The translations under genes were made by a program, and so were the position numbers. A stretch of 64,000 nt of DNA from Plecoglossus altivelis (lineage: Eukaryota > Chordata > Actinopteri > Osmeriformes > Plecoglossidae). Where the stretch lies: the NCBI GenBank assembly GCA_036571765.1, contig BROE01000016.1, positions 14,041,065 through 14,105,064 of the forward strand, in the 5' to 3' direction. Under the pieces are notes generated by a model. The model did no database searches. It saw only the letters and a list, made by a program, of their open reading frames with translations, and was not told where the DNA came from. This document shows positions 45,825 through 57,050 of this stretch, piece by piece; within the stretch, counting starts at the first letter, position 1, and the number at the start of each line of letters is the position of its first letter.

Positions 45825-46010
45825 TGTTGAGGCTTGTTGAATGGTTGTTAAGGCTTGTTGAATGGTTGTTTAGGCTTGTTGAATGGTTGTTTAGGCTTGT
45901 TGAATGGTTGTTGAGGCTTGTTGAATGGTTGTTGAGGCTTGCTGAATGGTTGTTGAGGCTTGTTGAATGGTTGTTGAGGCTTGTTGAATGGTTGTTTAGG
46001 CTGGCTGGTT
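45825..46010 (+). repeat. 21-bp minisatellite GGCTTGTTGAATGGTTGTTGA, 8 copies
   Basis: GGCTT recurs at 45831, 45852, 45873 and so on to 45978, exactly 21 bp apart. Because 21 is seven codons, the forward frame reads as a false heptad protein (RLVEWLL). Degenerate CTGG/GATT repeats continue to 46165. Confidence 0.92.
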
Positions 46011-46165
46011 GGGATACTGGTTAGCAGGGTGGCTGGCTGATTGATTGACGGGTCACTGTGTTTAGTCTGGCTGGCAGGTTGGTCGGCTGGTTGATTGGGT
46101 GACTGGCTGATTGGCTGTCTGACTGGTTGATCGGGCGACTGGCTGGCTGTGTGTTGAGGCTGATA
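46010..46165 (+). repeat. Degenerate TGGCTGGTTGATT repeat
   Basis: GGCTGG and GATTG words are repeated irregularly. Confidence 0.7.
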
Positions 46166-46265
46166 GTTTACAGTCTAGCAGGCAGCACTACCTTATTGAT
46201 GAGGCTGACCAACCATATCACTGAACACCTGCAATGCTGCATTCACCCCTCCCCCACCCCACCCT

Positions 46266-46279
46266 AACACGCATGCATG

Positions 46280-46326
<47 letters not shown>

Positions 46327-46334
46327 GCGCGCGT
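46266..46334 (+). repeat. CA repeat ending in CGCGCGCG
   Basis: GCATGCATGCACG, then (CA)20, then (CG)5; Z-DNA-type alternation. Confidence 0.93.
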
Positions 46335-46495
46335 CTCTCCTGTGCCCTCTTTATCTCTTCCTCCTCTGTGGAACTCATCACTTCTCTCAGACATGTTGGC
46401 CGTGGTTTGTTGACTAACATTTCCCCACAGTCATTCTGCTGGTCTTAAACATGTCACAGACGCTGAAATGCTGCTGTTCTGTGGAATATGCTTAG

Positions 46496-46531
46496 AGACA
46501 GACAGACAGACAGGCAGGCAGGCAGGCAGGC
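46496..46531 (+). repeat. CAGA/CAGG microsatellite
   Basis: (CAGA)4(CAGG)5, followed within 40 bases by its partial complement CTGTCTGCC. Confidence 0.88.
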
Positions 46532-47559
46532 AGATGGAATGGTAGTGTGTCTACCTGTCTGCCTACCTGTCTGTCCGTCTGATCTTATGTTTGTCTGTCT
46601 GTCTGACCGTCCGTCTCTCTATCTGGGCTGCAACAGCACTTACCCTGCACCACCGAGCGGGAAATTAACAACGCAAATCAATGGAGCCGAATGCTTTATT
46701 TTTATTATCTTCCTGTTTTGATGTATGTAGAGCGGGCATGATTATTACAGAGATAAATTGCTGACGGTAGATGCCTGGGGGGACTTGGTCAATAGGTCCA
46801 AATGTGGCAAATTTATATCAGCCATTAGTCTTTCCTGTGGTCCAGTGGGTCTCCAACACTGCCTCTCCCCTCCTGGTTCTGTTCCTAACGTTTTCTGAGG
46901 ACCATAAACAAGACCTCTGGAGGGTTTGTCACTGTTGTAAACGGTTATAGAAGTGACACAGTACAAAATGAATATTATAAATAACGCCGGCCACTAGGAG
47001 ATTAGATGTTTCACCCTGCAGGGCCTGTCTGAGGTTAGTCGGAGACTAGAACGAAAGCTCGACTTTACGACTGGCATAACTCGGCGCTCTACAATAACCA
47101 ATCGAGTGGGTGAGATTTGCTAAGATCACTTTTAGGGTTGTAACCCACTTATCTCAGGGCGACTGTGGGGTTTCTTCCAACCTCTGCTACAATGTGACCC
47201 CATCTGTTGAGAGGCCCATCTGAACGAGCTGACGGAGAAGGAATCACACCTCTGGAATGCCACCGTCGCATATAAAAATGACTCATTGCAAAATCGAATC
47301 TAAACAGTCTATTTGAAAACGGTTTGAGTGCGCTGACGTGTGTAACACTTACCTCCTCCTCCCTCTCCTGTCAAGAGAGTGGAGCTCCTACCTTCAGGGT
47401 GTAGTCCTGAGGGAGTCTCCTGCTCAGGTGAACGTAGGAGCTCTTCTTGGTTAATTATGGATCCCAACCAGGAGACGAGAAAATGAGGTATATTTAGAAC
47501 TAGGCTCATGCTAATGGAATTCTCTCCAACAATCATTTTTTGGATATGAGATCACACAA

Positions 47560-48480
47560 TCAAAGCTACTTTGAAATTCTAATGATCATGCACCAAGACA
47601 TCATGTACAGGCATCTTTGATTCCTTTAATAGGGTTGCCCCTCTAAAGACTTCGGGGGAAAAGCCTTATTTTGACAACTAACATTGTTAATTTAGCTTCT
47701 TGCCTCCCGATAAATAGAAAAATGAATGCATAAACAGAGGCCTGGGTGAAATGCATTAGAAGAAGGATTTGATTTCGCAGTATGTAGTGCTTAATCCCAA
47801 ATTAGATTACTGTAAATCAGATTTCCACATCCACAGTAGAATATGATGTAATCTGCTAAAGATCTAAGACAACATCATTTGTTCATATGTCTCTAAACAG
47901 CACTCTCCTCTCAGATTATAATCTGGTACGCCCCGCTGGCCAACAGTCCAATTTCCTCTGTGCTAATCCATGTGTTTGCAGCCAGATGTTGCCAGATTGT
48001 CTGATTAGATGATGATTTATTCTCTTAATTTAGTTTCAGTTGGTGTTCTCCCCAAAAGAGCAACATTCATTTTCATTTATATAATAAATTAGAGGCAGTT
48101 TTGTGTATTGTGTCATCATCACATTAGGTGATACTTGTAAAGGCGGTGTTCCTATGACCTTTGGCGTAGGCATGATAATTACAGCAGTTCCCTGCTACAT
48201 TCATTATCTTAAATTAGATGCCTGCATTTCTTTGCATAAAAGTAATTACCATATTGTGTCATTTTATTGCAGCCGTTAGGACATAGTTGATGATATTCAG
48301 CCAATGCTGCCACAGGAAGAAAACTGCTTATAATCAACATAGTTTGATTACATTTAGTTACTTTCAGGCTTTTTTTGTTTGTCCTCTTTGTCACTGTTGT
48401 TCTGTGAACAATATGCAAATCTTTAAACCAGTGATTTGGACCTGCAATTTATTATTTCAGCCCACATAATCGTATTGCTT
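47560..48480 (+). promoter_or_regulatory. AT-rich repeat-free island, candidate conserved non-coding element
   Basis: About 900 bases carry no microsatellite, in contrast to everything around. They contain many homeodomain-type words (TAATTA, ATTAGA, TAATTT) and no coding frame. Conservation is a guess from composition alone. Confidence 0.25.
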
Positions 48481-49309
48481 ATCTTGTTTCATCTTCCAAA
48501 CGTTTGGCGGTAGAGGGACTGGAAGGCAGTGCTGGGCTGTTCTAGTTGAAATGCTTTCTGATAGAGTTCTATGGAATGTGTTAGAAGTGCATGCGTTTAT
48601 CAAGTTGTTGTGACAGTGCTAGCTGGAAGGAGAAGAGACTGTGGATTCACTTGGCCTAGATTACCGTGCCGACCCATTCGATGCAGATTCCAATATCCTG
48701 TCAGGCAGATTAGGTTGTCTGGACCAGTGAGCGCCAAATCGCCCTCGGACGGTTTTCTGGCCAGCGCTAATGAAGGTAGCAGATTAGGGGTTTTTAATGT
48801 GGGCAGGCTAGGGTTCCTATGGGCAGGCACGGTGGAAACACGCTGGCCGACTGGGTCATCCCTCCACCTCGGGCCAAGCCGGGCCAGCAGCTCAGAACAG
48901 CAACAGCTCACAGAGCCGTCGTCTGATAACCATCCTGATCGCCAGCCTGATAACTTCTTTTCTTTTTTGTAAATCAAAGTCATGAAACTCTTCCACCATT
49001 CACATGATAACACAAACTCAGGCTCTTTATTCTGTAACAGTGATGCTGATGACTATAATCCCGAAAGGATTTATCTTTCCATTAGGATATTTAACCTGCG
49101 AGATTTAGTGAAAGCCATGGTTCATCTTTGTAAAGCCCACCACCATACATCTTGTGGTGTTTGTCATCGTCCATATGCCGTCTCATCTGAGCACGATCGT
49201 ATTTGTATTCACCCCAAATGTCAGATTAATATCTATGGATTTGGAATGGGGTTTACACAAAGACCAGTCACTCCTTACACTCCTTAATGTAGAGATTAAA
49301 CACATCATC

Positions 49310-49760
49310 AACGCCATCGCGTGTCACGTGTAACACCACGCGCCGGTTGGTGAGTGTGTTTGGAGGTTGCGTGAGGAGGGAAGTGCAAGGGGACAGGAAA
49401 AGACGGGGTCTTGTTTACGGGAGCCCCCTTGGCGCGACGAGCTTTAATGACGCCACGCTATCAGCAGCGCGCAGGTGACCGCTTTCATCGTCTCAACGAC
49501 CTGATTAGCCTGAAGGTCCCCTGCTTCTCTGGGATCTGAAGCGTCGCCGCATGCGCTCGCCCGTCTTCAAAGGCGGCCCGCCGACCCGGGTGGCGAGCGA
49601 GCGGACACTTTGAGGGACGTGGCAAGGACGCGTCTCCCCCCAGAGCGCTTCCAGCAGCGCCATCTGCCTCATATCGCGGTGTTTTGGGCGTCCGTTTCAT
49701 TTACAGAGTTTTCCTAGAAAGCGCCAAAGGCGACGCGTCCGTGGTAATATTCTCTTCGCC
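49310..49760 (+). promoter_or_regulatory. Intronic CpG-rich block (CpG-island-like)
   Basis: Roughly 45-50 CpG in 450 bases by eye, with strings such as GAAGCGTCGCCGCATGCGCT. Flanking DNA is AT-rich and CpG-poor. It contains a CTCF-like site. It could be an internal promoter, an enhancer or a remnant exon-rich segment; no splice-bounded frame was found. Confidence 0.45.
49655..49669 (-). promoter_or_regulatory. CTCF-like motif, minus strand, inside the CpG block
   Basis: The reverse complement contains AGATGGCGCT, matching the 3' ten positions of the CTCF core; the 5' part is a poor match. Confidence 0.3.
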
Positions 49761-50003
49761 ACGCACCCAGGCAGAGATCTGATTCTGGTTGTCATGGTGA
49801 CTGATAGCGACGGTTGACTTCTGGTCTGCCTGTTTGAATGAACCTTGAGGGTTGCTGTGTCCCGATGTGTTTCTGCGTGTCAACGTTGGGTCACAGCAGT
49901 GCGTTCTTCAAGACTCTTGCTGCGCTAGATGGCTAATATTATGTTGTATCTCTATAGCTTTCTGTAGAAGGGCCACCTGTCAACTCTAAGTGTGTGCGCT
50001 TGT

Positions 50004-50075
50004 TTGTGTCTGCGTGAGTGCATGTGTGTGTGGGCGTGCGTGCGTGCGTGTGTTTGTGTGTGTGTGTATACATGC
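50004..50075 (+). repeat. GT/GCGT alternating tract
   Basis: TGTGTGTGGGCGTGCGTGCG and TGTGTTTGTGTGTGTG. Confidence 0.8.
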
Positions 50076-51019
50076 ATGTAGGAGAGCTTCAGTGTGCTTC
50101 CGTTTGATGTTCACATTACAGATGCAAGATTCAAATTTTCTTCATCTGAGCTTCCCAATCTACCACTCTTCGGTGGATATTGGCTCTGTGCTTGCCAAGC
50201 TGCCACTCCGTGTCCACACTATTGGAAATGTAATGAACATTTCTCTTGTTTTTATTTGCAAACATCTAATTTAGCCAGCTTTACACCCATACTGCCAGTT
50301 CCCTGACTCCAGCTGAATTTCATTCTGATTATCTTGCTGCAAAGTTAAAATGTCTGGGGGTTGAAATAGTAGTGGCCCCAGCTAAAATGATATCTGCTTG
50401 TTTGGCAAGCAGAATAGACTTGAGTGTCACAAAGAACAGGGGTATTAAGTAGTAAAATGCAAGCTCTTCCCCTCAAGACATCTGTTGTGGTGCAACTTAG
50501 CCCTCTGCTATTGCCGGCAAAGCGCAAAGATGACGTGTGGTGACAGCTGTCATCTTCTGTATATTAAGCATGACCAGAGCGTGGTCTGCTGTCTCCTGTC
50601 TCTTACGAAGGCTCGTCTAACTCCAAGAGGCTTGTACTGGTTTAAAGAGGGGCGGTTCCATCCAGTCCCTGCCCTTGTCCTCAGTGTTGTCTTGTCTGTC
50701 CAAGTTCTGGACCCTAGACTCAAGCAGCTTGTGCCTCAGCCTGTGCCTTGCGGGCTGAGCAGGTGGTCAGAGGCTGAAAGCAGCCACTTATTAAGGTCTG
50801 GGTGTCTGAACTGCAGCCTGGCTCTCGTAGCTCGACCGCACCTCGCTCTCTCGCGGCACACGGGCCGAGCTGCTGTGTAATCTGTCGCCATGGCCTAGGG
50901 GTGTGTGTGATGTGCGAGGGCATGGCACTGCTGGTGGAGCCATGGAGGGGAGATTTGATCAGACCCTGGTTGGCTTTGATACCGTGTCATAATAGAGTGT
51001 GGGATCTGGCCCATCTCGC

Positions 51020-51047
51020 TTGCTCTCGCTCTCGCTCTCTCTCTCTC
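51020..51047 (+). repeat. CTCGCT/CT repeat
   Basis: (CTCGCT)3 then (CT)7. Confidence 0.8.
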
Positions 51048-51146
51048 TGTTTCGGCTCGTGAAAAATGCAAAGCAGCTCTCGCACTCACCCCGCTGATGT
51101 CACTGATGCACAGGCCTTTGTTGAGGCTGAATGGATGTTACGTTGA

Positions 51147-51148
<2 letters not shown>

Positions 51149-51184
<36 letters not shown>
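51149..51184 (+). repeat. (GT)18 microsatellite
   Basis: Pure GT repeat. Confidence 0.96.
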
Positions 51185-51188
<4 letters not shown>

Positions 51189-51401
51189 TTCGGCTCCATT
51201 GCCCTCAGATGATCAGATGGGCCGAGGCTGGGGGATTTTAATCCTGCCTTCATGTGTCTTTGTTCTGACTGTGTGTGGCTGAAATGTGTGTGTGTGTGTT
51301 CGCTCATTGCAGTTTTTTTGGGTGCCTTGATGTGTCTGAGGCTGCAGGCATAGTAACTACATGCAGAGGGGGTATCACAGATATGGCCACTCACAGAACC
51401 A

Positions 51402-51450
51402 AACACACACACACAGACAGCACACACACAGACAGCACACACACACGCCA
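51402..51450 (+). repeat. CA repeat with CAGACAGCACA unit
   Basis: ACACACACAGACAGC is repeated twice, then ACACACACACG. Confidence 0.85.
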
Positions 51451-52249
51451 TGCCCCTGCTCTCATTCTTACTGCCACATCCCTCCAAAAAAGGTATACTG
51501 CTGCAAAGAGGTGTTTGTATGTCTGAATGTGTGTGTTATTTGACCCAGCATGGCCACCCCTGGTGACCAGGGGAGACAGATGAAAAGACACTGATTAACT
51601 CAGGAGAGAGCATCCAAATGAGACCTTCTATGAGTGTGTGTGTTCCGGAACCCCGGAGCGTCCAATCACAGCGCAGAAAAGCACCAGCCACTCATCTTCC
51701 CAGCCTGAGCCCAGGCTGGAGTCTTGACTTCCTGGAAACAGAACGATCAGCCCGCAGCTGGCTTTGACTAGTAGTGGAGAAGCTTACTCGCGTGTATGAA
51801 GTGTGTGAACAGGAAGAAACAATCCCTGAAGTTGTTTCATCTTACTCTTTAAAGTCATATCAATATACTTGTAATACCAAATCATCAAGCCAACATCTGT
51901 GTGTGCACTAAAGTAAAAGTACAAATGAATGGTATTTAGGTCTTCATTGAGCTCAGAAAAATAAGAGAATTGGTCAGTATGACACTGGGAAGTCATTCAA
52001 GAATGGCCTCAGCTGTGTGTGTTCAGGAGAGTCTTTGTCTCTGTCTCACAAGCCTAAATGTAATTTCACATTTAGTTCCGTAAGATACCACAGAGTTGTA
52101 GTTAAGCAATCGGGTAGATAGCAGCCGTACATGGCTGCGTGTGATTGGTCGACTTGCATGACGTGCGATGCCTGGGAACTGGAGTAGCTGCTGTGGCTGG
52201 TGACACAACGCTGTCCTGCTCTATCACTTCAGCACTTAACACCTCCCCC

Positions 52250-52460
52250 ACACACACCACCAGCACACACACACATTCAAACATCTCCATCCCTCTATAG
52301 TTACTGTTGCTGAAACACACACAGGTAGATGATATGGAATCGTTATCAAACCTGCTATCGCACACGCAGAGTACACACATTCTCCCTCTCTTATACACAC
52401 ACACTCTACCTCTCTTATACATACACACACTCGCAGGCACTCACACAGACACACACACAA
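52250..52460 (+). repeat. Interrupted CA clusters
   Basis: ACACAC runs at 52250, 52264, 52314, 52395 and 52422-52459, with CTCTCTTATACACAC repeated twice. Confidence 0.7.
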
Positions 52461-52779
52461 GGCCCCAGGAGTAACGCCAGCAGGGCCATATTAGGAGAGG
52501 AAAGATTATTCAGTGAAATAAGTCAAGATTGCGCTGTTGCGGCCTGGGGCTAGACCTGTCCAGGTCTGTCTGTGTGTGATAGGATGCTGTGCCTTCTTAC
52601 TATCCCCAGCCACCACTGAAGACAGGGAGCAGAGCCCGTCATTTGCCAAGTCACTCCGATGTGAGATGTGCGCAGTGCTGAGGTCGTTGCTGCGCACGGC
52701 GCAATGTCACGGGTAAGGCTCTGACACCGATAGCTCATCTCGCCGCAGGGCACACGGTCTGCCTGCCAGCTGGTTTCTT

Positions 52780-53090
52780 TCTACCATCCCCGTCTCTCTG
52801 TTTCTCGCTCGCTTTCATCACCTTTTTTCTCTCTTCTCTCTCCTACTCTCATCCTTCATCTCCTCCGGTCTTTCTCTTAAGTTCTCCTTCTCGCTCTCGT
52901 CTCTCCTCTCTGAGTGCTAAACTTGCCCAGCCCTTCTCCAGCTTCGACAGCTGCCGCGGAAAGGAGCGCAGTGGCTGCGGATCCCCCTTAAAAACCCTGG
53001 CCCTGTCCCTCCCTTCCCCCTCTCCCTCCCTCCCTCCCTCCATCCTCTCCCTCCCTCCTCTCTCTTTCCCTCCTCGGGCCCCCAGAGTAT
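52780..53090 (+). repeat. Pyrimidine-rich CTCC tract
   Basis: TCTCTCTT and (CTCC)n words; (CTCC)6 at about 53022-53043. Confidence 0.65.
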
Positions 53091-53252
53091 CGTGCCAGGA
53101 AAAGACAATTAGCTTGGCTAATGAGAGGGGCTCCGTGATCAAAGTGCCATCCTCTCTCTCTCTCCTCTGTACTCTCCCGGGCTCTCACTGTCGTCTCTGT
53201 TGCTCGTCTCAGGAAGACAGAGACAGCAACGAGTCACAGGCCCTCGAAAGTG

Positions 53253-53310
53253 CACACACACTGCAAACACACACACACACACACCCTCCCTCTCTTTCAC
53301 ACACACAGTG
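53253..53310 (+). repeat. CA repeat
   Basis: (CA)n at 53267-53284, then TCACACACACAG. Confidence 0.8.
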
Positions 53311-54104
53311 GTTGAAACAGATCAAGAGCACTCTGGTGCTTGGCAGTGTTAACAAACAGTAAAGCAGGGCCCAGGTCAGACACTCAGACATGAAGGGGCA
53401 GACGAGTGAAGGTGACCTCATCACGGTCTCTCTTCAACAGTCAGTGACATTCTGGTAAAATGCCTTTTTCATGAAGCACATTGAAAAACAACAACAGTCG
53501 GCCAAAGTGCTGTGCAATCTGAACAGCAGAAGCCACTAAACAACGCATTAGAAACACAGAGACCAGTTTAATTGACAACAAGACAGAGAAAGGCAACCGA
53601 GGCGTACTGAGTTAAAAGCAAAGACAAACGAATGCATTTTGAAGACAGGATGTTTAACAGCTTCGCTCTTGCTGCCAACACACTTTATCCTCCTCAATTT
53701 TTCCTCCTCGATTCTGTGTTCCGACTGATCTGCTCTTTACCACAGTTTCTCTCATGTTGTTGAGCTTGTGTTCTCTTTGACTAGAAACGCATGACTGGGA
53801 ACATAATGCTGGTTCAAGGGTACACGCGTGTGTATGTCTGTGTGTGTTTGTGCGCGTGTTGCCGCTCGTGAGCTCGCGCACTCACAAATTCCCAAGATGA
53901 GCAGAGGAGTGTATGAAGGCTAAGCTTCCGTGTTCCTGCAGACTCAGTTACATGTAGACCAGAGGGTTTACTATCGATCCTATTCAGCTCGCAGTAAATC
54001 TGCAAGGTAATGAATGCAGTTATCAGCCTTTCAGTCACTTAATCAATCATCAGCAGACAGAGCAGGCTGGAGAATGCAGCAAGAGGGACATCCCCCAGAG
54101 AAAC

Positions 54105-54248
54105 AGCTCTCCCTGCCCTCAGCTCTCCCTGCCCTCAGCTCTCCCTGCCCTCAGCTCTCCCTGCCCTCAGCTCTCCCTGCCCTCAGCTCTCCCTGCCCTC
54201 AGCCCTCCCTGTCCTCAGCCCTCCCTATCCCCAGCCCTCCTTGCCTCC
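54105..54248 (+). repeat. 16-bp minisatellite AGCTCTCCCTGCCCTC, 9 copies
   Basis: Six perfect copies (54105-54200) are followed by three diverged ones (AGCCCTCCCTGTCCTC type). Confidence 0.95.
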
Positions 54249-54754
54249 CAGGTATCCCTGCCTCTCAGCCCCTGGAGGAAGCAGCCCAAGTCACCTGGAG
54301 GCCTGGTCTCCCCAGAGACCGGGGCTACTCTGGTAGCACACAGTCCGTGTTGGAGAGAGACACAGAGAGAGAAAGACAGAGGGAGATAACATGTGTTATT
54401 GTGTGCATTTGCATACTTAGGTTGGCTTGTTTGAAGTAAGCTAAGTGTATTAATCTGGACGCTCGATGGGAAAGCTGCAGTAAATTGTCTGTGTATCCTG
54501 GTCTCTCAGACGATCTCTCTGGTGGTTTGAGGAGCGCACAGTCCCAGCTCCCTTGCCCCCTGACTGATTGGGCCCGTAATGTAAGCCGATGTGTGAGGCG
54601 AGAGTGTAATTGTCCGTGATTTAAAGGGCTTAGATGGTCTGAAAGGGAATGTGGTTCTGCAAATTAATGGTTCTTAATGTAACATATTGGAACGGTTTAA
54701 TCTGTCATGGTCGGGGCCTGTGTGGGCCGTAAATGGGATGGTGAAATAGGACTC

Positions 54755-54850
54755 TCCCCCTCTCTCTCTCTTTCCTTAAACCTGTCTTCCTCCCCCTCTC
54801 TCTCTCTTTTCCTCCCCTCTCTGTCTCTCTCTTTCTCTCCTTCTCTTCTG
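54755..54850 (+). repeat. CCCCCTCTCTCTCTCTTTCC repeat
   Basis: Two copies of a 43-base unit are followed by irregular CT. Confidence 0.8.
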
Positions 54851-55068
54851 GGTCTCAGTGGAGATCTTTTCTCATCTTAATTCCTTTACTCACATGGAGC
54901 GTTCTGATAGACCGATAAACTGCAGCCGTTGATAGCAGCGTAACATAACAGTTGATTAAATGTGTGTTTTTCTATCCAAGGAAGCACATTCATCAACTTG
55001 TTTTCCTGAACTTGTACTCCGCAGTGATCCTCCATGTAATGCCCCCTGTGCCCCTGGAGTATGATTGT

Positions 55069-55120
55069 GGTGTGTGTGTGTGTGTGTGTGTGTGCGTGTG
55101 TGTGAGTGTGTGAGAGAGAT
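55069..55120 (+). repeat. GT then GA repeat
   Basis: (GT)n to 55112, then GAGAGAGATATAGATAGA. Confidence 0.85.
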
Positions 55121-55288
55121 ATAGATAGACAAAGAGACGGAGAGAGAGGGTAAGGGCTCAAATACCAGGCAAAAACAAACCAATCCTATCTCTCATTAGT
55201 TTTCTCGCTTTTTCAAGTCTTCAAGTGGCCCAGTGCAGACAATAAAGATCCTTCTCTCTCCCAAAGTACTTATTTCCCTTTATAAGAA

Positions 55289-55674
55289 CATCAGAGAGAA
55301 AGAGGCAGAGAGAGAGGACAGAGAGAAAGGGGCAGAGAGAGAGACCGAGAGGCAGAGAGACCGAGAGGCAGAGAGACCGAGAGGCAGAGAGACAGAGAGA
55401 GACAGAGAGGCAGAGAGAGGACAGAGAGAGGTAGAGAGAGATATGACAGAGAGGCAGAGAGAGGAGCATAGAGAGAGAGAGAGAGAGAGACAGAGAGAGA
55501 GAGAGAGGCAGAGAGAGGAGCATAGAGAGAGAGAGAGGGAGAGAGAGACAGAGAGGCAGAGAGTGGCAGAGACGCAGAGAGACAGACAGAAGAGATAGAG
55601 AGGCAGAGAGAGAGAGGCAGAGAGAGGAGCATAGAGAGAGAGAGAGAGAGAGGCAGAGAGAGAGAGAGAGAGCT
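55289..55674 (+). repeat. GA/GACAGAGAGGCAGA minisatellite
   Basis: Words GAGACCGAGAGGCAGA (three in a row from 55344) and GAGGAGCATAGAGAGAGAGA (three times) lie in about 385 bases of purine. Ser/Leu and Glu/Arg frames here are by-products. Confidence 0.93.
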
Positions 55675-55791
55675 TCCACAGCAGGTGCAGTGTACATATC
55701 ATCCCTTGGCTCTGGACCTGCATCTGTGTCCTTTTAATAACAGAAACCAACAGCCCAGCGCTTCACCCTCCTTTAAATTTGACGTGTTATT

Positions 55792-55872
55792 CATTTAGCA
55801 GAGACTTTCATCCATAGTGACATACAAACAGTGCATATAGAATTGAACTGCAGTAGACCAGGGATCAGCAGC
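55792..55872 (+). mobile_element. Decayed SINE-like fragment
   Basis: CATTTAGCAGAGACTTTCAT then CCATAGTGACATACA is a close variant of the common fish element core. About 40 bases of weakly similar sequence follow. Ends are undefined. Confidence 0.5.
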
Positions 55873-56358
55873 ACAAAGTTCCACAGTGTTTAGTCAGAAT
55901 ACAGAAACTTGTCTCTCACAACTGTCTAGAACCTTGTCTTCAGGCTCCATCATCCCTATGCCATGTTTGTTGCCTCAGCTGTCTTTCTAAGAGTTTTCCA
56001 TAATCAATTTGTCGTCTGTCGTCTGTTTCGTTCGTGCTCTTTCCTTTTACTTCCTGCATTTCTCTCTCCGATGTTTGCTTATCGTCTCTTAGTCACGCAC
56101 ACGGTCAAGCTGAGCCGTTCACTGAGAACCGTTTTCGACCGTGATGACTGGAGAGAGGAAACTATGGCCTGCGTGCCCCCGCCCCTTCCTGACCCCTCAT
56201 CAGGGGCTAACTCAGACTGAGTGAGCTGTAAGGACAGACCAGGCCAGCACGACTGCTACGGCAAATACTTTCTTCTTACTTCTTGAACACTTCTTGTTCA
56301 AATACTTCCACTGCTGAACCCTGTCTCCCTCCTCTCCTGGCTGGGAACACCTAGAGAT

Positions 56359-56360
<2 letters not shown>

Positions 56361-56398
<38 letters not shown>

Positions 56399-56457
56399 AG
56401 AGAGAGAGAGAGAGAGTGTGTGTGTGTGTTTGTGTGTGTGTGTGTCAGAGAGAGAGA

Positions 56458-56492
<35 letters not shown>

Positions 56493-56506
56493 TGAGAGAG
56501 AGAGAG
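56361..56506 (+). repeat. Alternating GT and GA microsatellites
   Basis: (GT)18, CAGAGAGAGAGAGAGAGA, (GT)n, CAGAGAGAGAGA, (GT)n, GCGCGCATG, GAGAGAGA. Confidence 0.95.
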
Positions 56507-56514
56507 ATTGTGTG

Positions 56515-56732
56515 TGGAGGAGAGGCAGGGTGGTGGAGGGGAGGCAGGGTGGTGGAGGAGAGGCAGGGTGGTGGAGGAGAGGCAGGGTGGTGGAGGAGAG
56601 CAGGGTGGTGGAGGAGAGGCAGGGTGGTGGTGGAGAGGCAGGGTGGTGGAGGAGAGCAGGGTGGTGGAGGGGAGGCAGGGTGGTGGAGAGGCAGGGTGGT
56701 GGAGAGGCAGGGTGGTGGAGGAGAGGCAGTTA
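56515..56732 (+). repeat. 19-bp minisatellite GGCAGGGTGGTGGAGGAGA, about 11 copies
   Basis: Units of 18-19 bases with one- to several-base deletions between copies; G-rich and quadruplex-prone. Confidence 0.93.
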
Positions 56733-56999
56733 GAAGATTGGAAGGAGGATAGGGGTTCTTAGGCTTAGTGGTACATTAGTTCAAAATAGAGCAATATTTG
56801 TGTACGTGAGCATGCGTGTCATTTCCGATCAAACACTTGTTTTGCTCTCGTTTTAATGATGTCAAACCTAATGGAATAGCGTAAATTGCTCTCGTTGTTA
56901 CCACGGCGCTCTCTGTAGTATCAACTAACGATCTGGGTCTGCTTTCTGCGTCCAACTTCAGGGAGGAGGAGGTTTCATCAGAGAAGCGCTGACATGAGG

Positions 57000-57050
57000 G
57001 TGTGTGTGGTGTGTGTGTGTGTGTGTGGTGGGGTGGGGGGGGGGGGGGGA
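57000..57050 (+). repeat. GT repeat followed by G run
   Basis: (GT)n to 57028, then GGGGTGGGGGG and a 14-base G run. Confidence 0.85.

Noticed and set aside
45803..46024. Heptad-repeat protein RLVEWLL
   Set aside because: It is a by-product of a 21-bp minisatellite that happens to be a multiple of three. No promoter, splice sites or conservation signal.
48571..49013. 130-residue frames on both strands in unique sequence (48571-48972 plus, 48600-49013 minus)
   Set aside because: Length is within chance for GC-balanced DNA, the frames overlap on opposite strands, and neither shows a known domain or splice structure.
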